Part shown: positions 45,288 to 53,283 of the stretch, in pieces
Numbering within the stretch: position 1 is the stretch's first letter
Layout of the letters: the number at the start of each line of letters is the position of its first letter
Source: Kriegella sp965368185
GTDB lineage: Bacteria; Bacteroidota; Bacteroidia; Flavobacteriales; Flavobacteriaceae
Length of the DNA: 64,000 nt
Assembly: GCA_965368185.1 (NCBI GenBank)
Contig: CBDULZ010000013.1
Location: 1-64,000, forward strand
Direction: 5' to 3'
Translations under genes and position numbers: made by a program
The notes under the pieces: generated by a model
Told to the model about the DNA's origin: nothing
The model's database searches: none
Seen by the model: only the letters and a program-made list of their open reading frames with translations

Positions 45288-46859
45288 TTAATTTAAACTA
45301 TCGGATGCCTGAATCAATCGAGCACTCAAATCAGGTTTTTCCATGTCTTTATCCAATGGGTACATTGGTCTTTTAATTCGTTTATGCCCCAAACGTTCGA
45401 GGTCTTGATCAACCCCGCCAGGGGTCAAGGCCATAACCCAATCTCCCCTTATGTCGTAAAGTTCTGGCACGAGATACCCAATTTTAATGACCACGACATC
45501 GGCTTGTTTGGGGTTTAGGTTGAGATCGGTAAAATCTTTTACATGATGGTAAGGTTTGCGTTTTCTGGTCACAATAATATTGACACTTCCAATCTTTATG
45601 ACCACTTCTACTTCAGCATCTCGGTCACCTTCCTTAATTGCTGTAATAGTTCCGTTTAGTTGTAAAGGAGGGGCAAAACGGTCGTCGACCTCGGCCCCTA
45701 CCATGGCGGAAATTTTTCCGCCAACGCCGACTTTTTGAGCTTCGGCCACTAGCGCAGGACCAGGGATTGAGGCGTAGATTAATGAAGGGCCATCTTTCGA
45801 TTTAAATTCAGGTCGAGCAAGTATTTCTTTAAGTGTCCATGTAACATCACCTGAACCTCCCGCCGTAGGATTATCTCCCATATCACTGATTATAAAAGGT
45901 TGTTTTTTGCTTTTTAGGGCCATTTGCATACTTTCGTTCAGGGTCGCAACCGGGGCAACGAATTCGAACTCCTGGCGTTTATCCCAAAATGCCTCGGCCA
46001 ATTTCTCGGCACCCGAAACAACTTTTTCCTTATCGTCACCGGTAACCATTACAACCGCATGGTTTCGGGCTTCATCGGCCCAAGCGTAACCGATCCATAT
46101 TGCCGCATCGATGACACCTTTTTGGTCTGCTACCAAAGGAACCTTTGCATAGAGACTTTTTCCGGGTTCAATTCGTGTACTTGTTTTTTCACCCGGTAAT
46201 AGGATAGGAACTGGTATCCAGGCTTTATATTTTGGTTTCCCCATGTTGTTTTCCAAACGGTCCAATAAGTTGGTGATAGCCCGTTCTTTCGATTCCAAAG
46301 CATCCTCATGAGGCGCCATGCGGTAACAGGTAATCAAATCGGTATGTTGTGCCAAGCGCTCAGATACATTGCCATGCAGATCCATTGAAGTCGAGATCAG
46401 TACTTCCGTGCCCACGACTTCCCGTATACGCTTTATTAAGTCGCCTTCGGCATCTTTAAGTCCGACCACGCTCATGGCCCCATGTATATCAAAAAAAAGT
46501 CCGTCGTAGGGTCCGTTGGTCTTGAGCATTTCCAATGTTTTATCGACCATTGACTCATAGGCTTTTCGGGTAACGATTCCGCCCGGCAATGATTTGCCAA
46601 GCAGGGTGGGTATCCATTCCGCTCTTTTTCGAATATCTGAGCCCTCGGCAAAAAAAGGATAGCGCCCAAAAATCGAATCGCCAATTCGGGCATGAAAGGC
46701 TTCTTCATGGGTTTCGGCAGGTGAAAAGGTGCTCGATTCGATTCCGATACCGGCGATGGCTATTCTGGGAAGTGTATTTTGAGTTTCAACGTTCTTGTTA
46801 TTTTGTTTACAACTTAAAACAAGAAATAGTGCCAATAAACCATAAAACAATCTCTTCAT
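45288..46859 (-). CDS. M81-family (MlrC-like) metallopeptidase lipoprotein
   Basis: A 523-residue exported protein of the MlrC family. I start at MKRLFYGLLALFLVLSC because it forms a lipoprotein signal; the ORF start at 46922 would put 21 extra residues before it. The N-terminal MlrC domain has IGIESSTFSP and FFDIHGAM, with MDLHGNVS as the probable zinc-binding region. The C-terminal domain follows from about residue 320, with DMGDNPTAGGSGD. The family includes the microcystin-degrading MlrC, but most members have unknown substrates. Single gene. Confidence 0.85.
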   Translation of the reverse strand: MKRLFYGLLALFLVLSCKQNNKNVETQNTLPRIAIAGIGIESSTFSPAETHEEAFHARIGDSIFGRYPFFAEGSDIRKRAEWIPTLLGKSLPGGIVTRKAYESMVDKTLEMLKTNGPYDGLFFDIHGAMSVVGLKDAEGDLIKRIREVVGTEVLISTSMDLHGNVSERLAQHTDLITCYRMAPHEDALESKERAITNLLDRLENNMGKPKYKAWIPVPILLPGEKTSTRIEPGKSLYAKVPLVADQKGVIDAAIWIGYAWADEARNHAVVMVTGDDKEKVVSGAEKLAEAFWDKRQEFEFVAPVATLNESMQMALKSKKQPFIISDMGDNPTAGGSGDVTWTLKEILARPEFKSKDGPSLIYASIPGPALVAEAQKVGVGGKISAMVGAEVDDRFAPPLQLNGTITAIKEGDRDAEVEVVIKIGSVNIIVTRKRKPYHHVKDFTDLNLNPKQADVVVIKIGYLVPELYDIRGDWVMALTPGGVDQDLERLGHKRIKRPMYPLDKDMEKPDLSARLIQASDSLN

Positions 46860-47163
46860 ATAGGAAATATTAGGTGTTTGAAAAAAACACGTTTTGTATG
46901 AATACGGGTTAAAATTAAGCAATTCAATAACTAAAGCAGGGTTTTAAAAGTTGAAGATGGAATTTGTACCTAAACCGTTACTTGTATACCATTCTTATAA
47001 AGAAAGCGGTTAAACATGGTAATGTGGCCATACTAAGAAATCAAAGGTGTTCTTCCTTTGGCTTAGAGTTGTTTTATTGCATAATCTTATATATTATCAC
47101 GGAGCTACGCCATTTTTTCCCCCGGCGGAAATGTTTACTTTTGGATTTTAAAATATCGAAAAT
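46860..47163. other. Divergent intergenic region, 304 bases
   Basis: Separates the M81 gene from the Nudix gene. AT-rich; no small gene seen. It holds the -7 box at 47136-47143. Confidence 0.4.
47136..47143 (+). promoter_or_regulatory. Bacteroidetes -7 box upstream of the Nudix gene
   Basis: TACTTTTG matches TAnnTTTG, 20 bases before the TTG start of the Nudix gene. A T-rich -33-like stretch (TTTTTT) lies 18 bases upstream. The implied leader is short. Confidence 0.45.
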
Positions 47164-47748
47164 TTGAAAAACGGCAAGATTAAAAATATCAAAAAACAAT
47201 TATTATCCGATAACTGGTATACCCTCAACAAGTTCACCTTTGACTACCAAAAGGAAGATGGTAGTTGGGAAACGCAACAGCGAGAGGCCTATGACAGAGG
47301 TAATGGGGCCGCTATTCTGTTATACAATAAAAAGAAAGGTACAGTTTTATTGACCCGACAATTTCGTTTGCCCACCTTCGTCAATGGTAATGAAGATGGA
47401 ATGATGATCGAAGTGTGTGCGGGACTCTTAGACGGTGACAACCCTGAAGATTGTATCAGGAAAGAAGTCGAGGAGGAGACGGGCTATCAAATCAATGATG
47501 TTAAAAAGGTTTTTGAATCGTATATGTCGCCTGGGTCGGTTACCGAAATTTTATATCTATTCATTGGTGCTTACGAAGACAGAATGAAAGTAGGAGCGGG
47601 TGGCGGAGCCGATGATGAATCCGAAAATATCGAAGTCTTGGAATATTCCTTTGAAAAAGCACTGAAGTTAATCGTCGATGGAGAAATCAAGGATGCCAAG
47701 ACAATCATGCTTTTGCAATACGCGGCCATAAATAAGATTTTTGACTAA
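47164..47748 (+). CDS. nudK: GDP-mannose pyrophosphatase (Nudix hydrolase, NudK)
   Basis: A 194-residue Nudix enzyme that splits GDP-mannose into mannose-1-phosphate and GMP. The Nudix box begins at GLLDGDNPEDCIRKEVEEE and continues into TGY, fitting GX5EX7REUXEEXGU apart from an Asp for Gly near the start. The family marks LLSDNWYTLNKFTFDY near the start, YDRGNGAAILLYN, LTRQFRLPTFVNGNEDG and SYMSPGSVTE follow NudK in order. The start is TTG at 47164: no in-frame ATG is nearby, and homology to NudK begins there. The E. coli enzyme has the same length. Confidence 0.93.
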   Translation: MKNGKIKNIKKQLLSDNWYTLNKFTFDYQKEDGSWETQQREAYDRGNGAAILLYNKKKGTVLLTRQFRLPTFVNGNEDGMMIEVCAGLLDGDNPEDCIRKEVEEETGYQINDVKKVFESYMSPGSVTEILYLFIGAYEDRMKVGAGGGADDESENIEVLEYSFEKALKLIVDGEIKDAKTIMLLQYAAINKIFD

Positions 47749-47786
47749 CGGCATCGGGAGGATTTCGCCAAAGGTGGATGAAGATA

Positions 47787-47822
47787 CAATCTGTTGAACC
47801 TGGTACGAGATTCAATAGATTG
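47787..47822. repeat. Inverted repeat between converging genes
   Basis: CAATCTGTTGAA and TTCAATAGATTG are reverse complements with one mismatch and a 12-base spacer. It may be a bidirectional terminator for the Nudix and amidohydrolase genes or part of a dispersed palindrome. Confidence 0.55.
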
Positions 47823-47907
47823 CTTAGCCGCTATCGCTTCACGCCGTTTCATGTTCGAAATCGAATTACCCATAAACTTGTGATAGCCTTTGTTTTATCA
47901 TGGTATC

Positions 47908-49638
47908 CTACTCACTTTTTGTGTACACCACTTCCCCATTAAAAATGGTGATGGCGACTTCAGTATTTAAAAACGCTGCTTCCGGTATGGTCATCAAGTC
48001 TTGGCTGAAAATTGTAAAATCGGCCAGTTTTCCAGGGGTGATGGAACCCTTAATATCTTCTTCAAAAGCGCCATAGGCCGCATCTAAAGTATAGGATTTT
48101 AGGGCCTGTTCCCGAGTCATTTTCTGTTCATGTTCAAAACCTCCTTCTGGAGTGCCATTTAAGGTTTTTCGAGTTATACTGGCATAAAGGCTCGCAATCG
48201 GGTTTAAGGGTTCAACAGGTACGTCGGTACCATTGACAATTGGTATTCCACTTTTCAATAAGGTTTGCCACATATAGGCCCCTTCTTTAATCCGTTTTTC
48301 GCCCAAACGGTCAATGGCCCAAGGTCGGTCAGAAGATAAGTGTATCGCTTGCATGGCGGGAATCACCCCCAACGCTGCAAAACGGGGAATATCGGCAGGA
48401 TTTAAATGTTGGGCATGTTCGATTCGAAAGCGATGATCGCTTGTTAATTCGGGCAATTCGTCAAAAGCCGATTCATAACTGTCGAGTACTTCTCGGTTGG
48501 CCCGATCTCCGATGGCATGTGAGCAAACCTGAAAACCATTTTTTAATGCATTGATGGCGGTTTCTTTTACGAATTTCATGGGGAGGGTTTCGTGGCCAAA
48601 GTGTCCGGGTCTGTCGGTATAGGGTTCCAAAAGCCACGCCCCTCGGGATCCTAAGGCCCCATCGCAGCTTAATTTTATAGAGCGAACGGTCAATAAATGG
48701 TCAGGGTCAATTGACGGTCCTTTTTTATACCATTCATTGATCAGGCCTTTGTCCCACCCGCCCAACATTGCATACAAACGGACTTTCATTTTGTTTTTTG
48801 TCTTCATTTGATCGTAGAGCGTAATAGTCTCGCGATCAATGCCTGCATCATGAAAACCGGTAATACCATTTCTGTGGCAGGCGGCAATCGCCAATTCAAA
48901 GGCCTTGGCATTTTTTTCTGGCGTACTCTCGGGAATATATTTTCGAATCAGACTTACCGCTTGCTCGGTAAAAATGCCTGTGGGTCTTCCCAACACATCA
49001 CGCATGACTTCACCACCTTCGATTTCAAGTTTGTCAATACCATCTTTGGGCAAGATTTCTATGCCAGCAATATCCATGGCCTTGGCATTGACAAAACCAG
49101 CATGTCCACTGGCATGACTCAAGTATACCGGATTGTTCGGGGAGACCTCACTGAGACGGTAATGTGTTTGAAAACCATTCACCATGTCTTCAGGTATTTC
49201 TGTCCATTTACTTTGATGCCATCCGCTACCGATAATCCATTCACCAGGCGCTGCGCTTTTAACTCTCTCTGTAACGGCATCGATGATTTCTTGATAGCTT
49301 GTGGTATGCATAAGGTCTAGATTCAATTCATTGTGACCTAGTCCCATGAAATGGCCGTGTCCTTCAATAAGTCCCGGGGTCATGGTCTTACCGTTTAAAT
49401 CGATTACTTGAGTAGCGTCATTTTTGTATGTCTTGGCGTCATCAAGGCCACCGGCAAAGAGAATCGTATTGCCTTTTGTAACAACAGCCTCTACAGTCGC
49501 CTGAGTGGAATCAACCGTATAAATTTTCCCTCCATAAATGAGTAGGGTGGCTGATTCTTTGTTTTGGCTTGAACATGAAGTTAGAAGAATAAGAAAGAGT
49601 ATTGCTGAATTCCAAGAATTTAATTTATTTAAACACAT
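47908..49638 (-). CDS. Exported amidohydrolase (YtcJ-like, family 3)
   Basis: A 576-residue metal-dependent hydrolase. The N-terminus carries LFLILLTSC, a lipobox at about Cys22. LIYGGKIYTVDSTQATVEAV begins the amidohydrolase 3 domain; the metal motif EGHGHFMGLG and later IEHAQHLNPADI and GTDVPVEP complete the binding site. The ending GSITPGKLADFTIF is typical of YtcJ-like proteins, whose substrates include amides and cyclic amides. It is a lone gene on the minus strand, 88 bases before the carboxypeptidase gene in transcription order. Confidence 0.9.
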   Translation of the reverse strand: MCLNKLNSWNSAILFLILLTSCSSQNKESATLLIYGGKIYTVDSTQATVEAVVTKGNTILFAGGLDDAKTYKNDATQVIDLNGKTMTPGLIEGHGHFMGLGHNELNLDLMHTTSYQEIIDAVTERVKSAAPGEWIIGSGWHQSKWTEIPEDMVNGFQTHYRLSEVSPNNPVYLSHASGHAGFVNAKAMDIAGIEILPKDGIDKLEIEGGEVMRDVLGRPTGIFTEQAVSLIRKYIPESTPEKNAKAFELAIAACHRNGITGFHDAGIDRETITLYDQMKTKNKMKVRLYAMLGGWDKGLINEWYKKGPSIDPDHLLTVRSIKLSCDGALGSRGAWLLEPYTDRPGHFGHETLPMKFVKETAINALKNGFQVCSHAIGDRANREVLDSYESAFDELPELTSDHRFRIEHAQHLNPADIPRFAALGVIPAMQAIHLSSDRPWAIDRLGEKRIKEGAYMWQTLLKSGIPIVNGTDVPVEPLNPIASLYASITRKTLNGTPEGGFEHEQKMTREQALKSYTLDAAYGAFEEDIKGSITPGKLADFTIFSQDLMTIPEAAFLNTEVAITIFNGEVVYTKSE

Positions 49639-49726
49639 AGGTGTACTTTTAAAGTATTGAAGCTACAATTTTTAATACAGCGCCAGCTTCGACACCATTG
49701 CTTTCCTCAATTTCGCGCTCCAATTA

Positions 49727-50995
49727 TTAATATTGATCCCTTATTTCTTCAAAAATAGCCTGCATACGTTGTTTTTCCTCAGCAGATGGGTGTTGAAAAT
49801 GATTGTTCATAAAACTGAATATTAGCGTTTTACCAGATTTTGTCAATAAATAACCGCTGACACAATGATTATTACCTAAACTACCTGTTTTGGCATAAAT
49901 ATAGGGATCGGGGTTGCCGGGATACCAATTTTTTAATGTACCCGAAACACCACCTGCCGGAAACAAAGTAAATAGGCGTTCCCTCGAAACATCATCGTAT
50001 ATTTTTGTAAGCACATGTACGAATGATTTGGGAGAGAAGAGGTTGTATCGTGATAATCCCGAGCCATCGACCCATCTGGGCGGCTGTTGTAAATCGGATA
50101 ATTGATATTTTAAGATATAATCCCTGCTTTTTTTACTGTTTAGAGTATCAGATAGGGTAGAAGAAGCGACTAGTAGCAACTGTTCCGCCAGAAAGTTATC
50201 ACTTTCGTGCATCATTCTTTTGTATACCGAATCTGAACTTATACCGTAAAGTACATTCTTTTCCCCTTCCGGCATTTTCTTGGCCAAAGTGAACTTGTTC
50301 TTAACAACTTTTTGGAGCAACGATAGGGTTAAGGAGGTATCTACAATAAAAGGAACTACCAAGGTATCATTCCTAGTGGGGCTAAAATAAAACAGGTTTT
50401 CCGAAGGCTCTCGATTTATTGAATAATGTATGGGAATTACCTGTTTTGCTAAGTATTCGGGTTCGGCTATCAAATTTTCCGAATTGTATAGGGTAAGTAC
50501 ATTTCCGTATAAGGGCAGTGCACTGCGTTCGGCAGAATAATACCAGTGATAATCGTCCCATGACCAGCCTGGTCCAAATTTTTTCTCCTGAAAATTAGAA
50601 AGGTTTAAAGCAATATTCGGGTGCTTGTTTATAAAATGAATGGCCGTACTATCTTTGAAATAAGGGTGTAACAGCGTTGGGTCACCTGTGCCTTCGATAT
50701 ACAGGGTATCGTTTTCAATTACATAGTTTAAGGCAGGCATCTTTTGAGGAAGTATTTGCAAGGCCGTATAAAGGGTAAAAATTTTAGTATTGCTAGCCGG
50801 GGTAAAATATCTATCACTATTGTAATCGAACAGCGTATCTTTTGTCTGCATGTCTACGGCCAAGAAGCCAGTAAATTGGTTGTCATAGAATTTGGAGTGC
50901 AGTGTATCGGCAATTTTTTTTGTGATTCTCTTTTTTGTACTGGCGCAACCTGATAACAGAAACAAAACCAATATGTTACACAAAAGATTCCTCAT
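49727..50995 (-). CDS. dacB: D-alanyl-D-alanine carboxypeptidase/endopeptidase (PBP4-type)
   Basis: A 422-residue penicillin-binding protein of class C, remodelling peptidoglycan in the periplasm. The chosen start (Met16 of the long ORF) gives the lipoprotein signal MRNLLCNILVLFLLSGC. The three serine-enzyme motifs are SxxK (FTPASNTKIF), SxN (ESDNFLAEQ) and KTG (IYAKTGSLGNN). The ORF from 51040 adds 15 residues without a signal-like character. It follows no operon partner. Length is shorter than E. coli DacB but typical of Bacteroidetes. Confidence 0.92.
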   Translation of the reverse strand: MRNLLCNILVLFLLSGCASTKKRITKKIADTLHSKFYDNQFTGFLAVDMQTKDTLFDYNSDRYFTPASNTKIFTLYTALQILPQKMPALNYVIENDTLYIEGTGDPTLLHPYFKDSTAIHFINKHPNIALNLSNFQEKKFGPGWSWDDYHWYYSAERSALPLYGNVLTLYNSENLIAEPEYLAKQVIPIHYSINREPSENLFYFSPTRNDTLVVPFIVDTSLTLSLLQKVVKNKFTLAKKMPEGEKNVLYGISSDSVYKRMMHESDNFLAEQLLLVASSTLSDTLNSKKSRDYILKYQLSDLQQPPRWVDGSGLSRYNLFSPKSFVHVLTKIYDDVSRERLFTLFPAGGVSGTLKNWYPGNPDPYIYAKTGSLGNNHCVSGYLLTKSGKTLIFSFMNNHFQHPSAEEKQRMQAIFEEIRDQY

Positions 50996-51144
50996 AAATT
51001 CAATATTAGTCAATTTAATTTTCACCTGAATTTCGTACAATTTAACACGAAATTATCTAATTTTTAACGGCATATGGCAATATAATATACCTTTTGATGT
51101 TTAACTTTACCGTATTGAACAACTAATTAAAAACATTTTGGAAT

Positions 51145-51342
51145 ATGGCAAAAGCTATGCTTGAGTATACCAAAACCGTGCTTAAAAAAGTTAGTTTTGA
51201 CACAAAGCTGTTTTATAAAGAGCTTAAAAAGGCGATATCACGGTTGTTGCCCGACGAAGTAGAAGAACTAAAACTCTGGTTGCACCAATTTACATACGAC
51301 AAACCAGAACTACAGCAAAGTCTTATTTTATTAAAGGCATAA
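51145..51342 (+). CDS. Small hypothetical protein
   Basis: A 65-residue helical protein: MAKAMLEYTKTVLKKVSFD, then FYKELKKAISRLLPDEVEEL and LWLHQFTYDKPELQQSLILL. No known domain. It has its own stop and a perfect terminator right after it, and the ATG is well placed, so I think it is real and independently transcribed. Similar small proteins seem frequent in the family, from memory only. Confidence 0.75.
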   Translation: MAKAMLEYTKTVLKKVSFDTKLFYKELKKAISRLLPDEVEELKLWLHQFTYDKPELQQSLILLKA

Positions 51343-51344
51343 AA

Positions 51345-51374
51345 AAAGCAGCCACTTGATCAAGTGGCTGCTTT
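51345..51374 (+). terminator. Rho-independent terminator
   Basis: AAAGCAGCCACTTG and CAAGTGGCTGCTTT form a perfect 14-bp stem with a 2-base centre, overlapping the end of the small protein's stop region and followed by T-rich sequence. Confidence 0.92.
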
Positions 51375-51537
51375 CTTTTAGAAAATGGGTTCTTCAGGTA
51401 GATTGTAGCAATATTTTAAAAGGGGGGAATTTGATTTATCCCTAGTTTTTTTAGCTCGCTGTTATTTCAGATTCCAAAATAGTAGTGGTAACTTCCATAA
51501 TTTCAATGGGCCTATCAACATGCAACATTCAAGTAAT

Positions 51538-52476
51538 CTATTTGCCTATAGGACTGATGATATTAACATCTTGAAAGGCAATAGCACCTCGCACTATTCC
51601 TGAAATTGTGTCTTTCAATGCATTGGTAATATGTATTTTAAGTTCTTTTTTGTGGTAAATAAGGCTGACTTCCCGCGCCGGACTCGGACTATTGAAATAT
51701 CTTAAGTGTTGTTTTTTCGAAGTGTCTAGGGCCATTGTATTCAAGAAGGGCAACAAGGTCATTCCAAGTCCTTCATTGGCTAAATTTATGAGTGTTTCAA
51801 AACTTCCACTTTGCAATTGAAAGCGTTCTTCAGCATAGTTTTTGGGTGCATTGCAAAGGTTTATTATCCCATCACGAAAACAGTGGCCATCTTTCAGCAA
51901 CAAAATATCGCTAATATCGAGATCTTCAGGATTTAGCTTTTCCGACTTTGCCAATCGATGGTTAAGGGGAACATAACCTACAAAGGGCTCGTAATACAAA
52001 GGGCGTTCTTTGATAAACTCAATACCCAGTGGGGTGGCGGCAATGGCCGCATCTAAATGACCATCTTGAATATTTCGAATCAAATTTTCCGTGCTTTGCT
52101 CTTTGATTATAAGGTTTACCTTGGGATAGGCCTTTATAAAGTTCTTTAAAAACATGGGGAGCAAGGTGGGCATGATAGTGGGTATGATTCCCAAAATGAA
52201 ATCTCCTCCTATAAAACCTTTTTCTTGATCCACTACGTCTTTGATCCGCTCTGCCTCATTTACAATATGTTTGGCTTGGGCCACGATTTTTTTTCCTACC
52301 TCGGTAATCGATATGGGCTTCTTGCTTCGGTCGAAAATAAGTACGTCTAGTTCATCTTCAAGTTTCTGAACCTGCATGCTTAAGGTAGGTTGTGTAACAA
52401 AGCTTTTTTTAGCAGCTACGGTAAAGTTTTGATGTTCTGCAACGGCCAATACATATTGCAATTGGGTAATGGTCAT
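51538..52476 (-). CDS. oxyR: OxyR peroxide sensor (LysR family)
   Basis: A 312-residue LysR-type regulator. The N-terminal winged helix starts MTITQLQYVLAVAEHQNF. The C-terminal domain has the OxyR cysteines, Cys199 and Cys208, in LLLKDGHCFRDGIINLC, with the same numbering and spacing as the E. coli enzyme, so it should form the peroxide-sensing disulfide. It is divergent from dps with 103 bases between. KatG, thioredoxin reductase and OsmC elsewhere in the window are plausible regulon members. Confidence 0.95.
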   Translation of the reverse strand: MTITQLQYVLAVAEHQNFTVAAKKSFVTQPTLSMQVQKLEDELDVLIFDRSKKPISITEVGKKIVAQAKHIVNEAERIKDVVDQEKGFIGGDFILGIIPTIMPTLLPMFLKNFIKAYPKVNLIIKEQSTENLIRNIQDGHLDAAIAATPLGIEFIKERPLYYEPFVGYVPLNHRLAKSEKLNPEDLDISDILLLKDGHCFRDGIINLCNAPKNYAEERFQLQSGSFETLINLANEGLGMTLLPFLNTMALDTSKKQHLRYFNSPSPAREVSLIYHKKELKIHITNALKDTISGIVRGAIAFQDVNIISPIGK

Positions 52477-52579
52477 ATTTGATAATTTTAGGCTATAAAA
52501 ATATAAAAACTATCGATAAAGACTATGAGGCAAAGGGCTATATATTCCTTAATTTTAAAGTGAATTTAAAAGGAAAAAG
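52477..52579. promoter_or_regulatory. Divergent oxyR-dps control region
   Basis: 103 bases with three CTAT steps (near 52493, 52510, 52523) and an ATCGAT core, reminiscent of the ATAG/CTAT half-sites of OxyR. It is the obvious place for OxyR binding. The match is loose. Confidence 0.4.
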
Positions 52580-53059
52580 ATGAAATTAAATAGTATTGGC
52601 CTCAGTGCCGAAAAATCAGGAGAATTAAGTGAAGATTTGAACCAGCTCTTGGCAAATTTTCAAACCTATTACCAAAACCTAAGAGGTATTCATTGGAATA
52701 TAAAGGGAAAGCGTTTTTTCGAGCTGCACCCGAAGTTTGAGGAGCTTTATAACGGCGCAAATCTTAACGTCGATGAAATTGCCGAAAGAATATTGACCTT
52801 AGGAGGCGTTCCGCAGCATACTTTTAAAGATTATATAGCGAACTCTAAGGTTCCCGTCGGTAAGGATGTGACCAAAGATGAAGATGCCATTCGATTGATT
52901 GTAGATTCTTTAAAGGAATTATTGGTCATTGAAAGACGAATTCTTGATGCTTCGGATGCATCTGGAGATGAGGGAACCAATGCTATGATGAGCGATTTTA
53001 TTACCGAACAGGAAAAAACGGTTTGGATGATGAAAGCTTGGTTGGCTGAAGAGATATAA
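52580..53059 (+). CDS. dps: Dps-family ferritin-like DNA-binding protein
   Basis: A 159-residue Dps protein that stores iron in a 12-mer and protects DNA from peroxide. The ferroxidase site contains the family pattern HWNIKGKRFFELHPKFEELY and VDEIAERI, with His, Asp and Glu at inter-subunit positions. It ends in QEKTVWMMKAWLAEE. It is divergent from oxyR, a common arrangement. The gene is followed by a long inverted-repeat zone. Confidence 0.95.
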   Translation: MKLNSIGLSAEKSGELSEDLNQLLANFQTYYQNLRGIHWNIKGKRFFELHPKFEELYNGANLNVDEIAERILTLGGVPQHTFKDYIANSKVPVGKDVTKDEDAIRLIVDSLKELLVIERRILDASDASGDEGTNAMMSDFITEQEKTVWMMKAWLAEEI

Positions 53060-53079
53060 AAGTTGTACTTGCATTTATG

Positions 53080-53199
53080 AAGAGGGTGCCTAAAAACCTC
53101 CAAGGCTGTCAGTTTGAGCAGCGTCGAATACCAATAAGATATTTCGGCTTCGTTCAATGTGACGTTTAGGCATCCTATTTGCTTTTTAGATACCCTCTT
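53080..53199. repeat. Nested inverted repeat after dps
   Basis: GTCAGTTTGAGCAGCGTCGAA (53108-53128) faces TTCGGCTTCGTTCAATGTGAC (53143-53163) as an imperfect inverted repeat, enclosed by outer arms AAGAGGGTGCC and GGCAT...TACCCTCTT. The inner type, TCAGTTTGAGC-GTCGAA, is a well-known interspersed palindrome in flavobacteria. It may serve as dps terminator. Confidence 0.65.
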
Positions 53200-53283
53200 A
53201 TAAATTTCTTTTTCATCTATAACAGAAACTTATTTACACCATAAATCGCTATATTTAATGTCCGCAACCAACCAATTCCCGCG

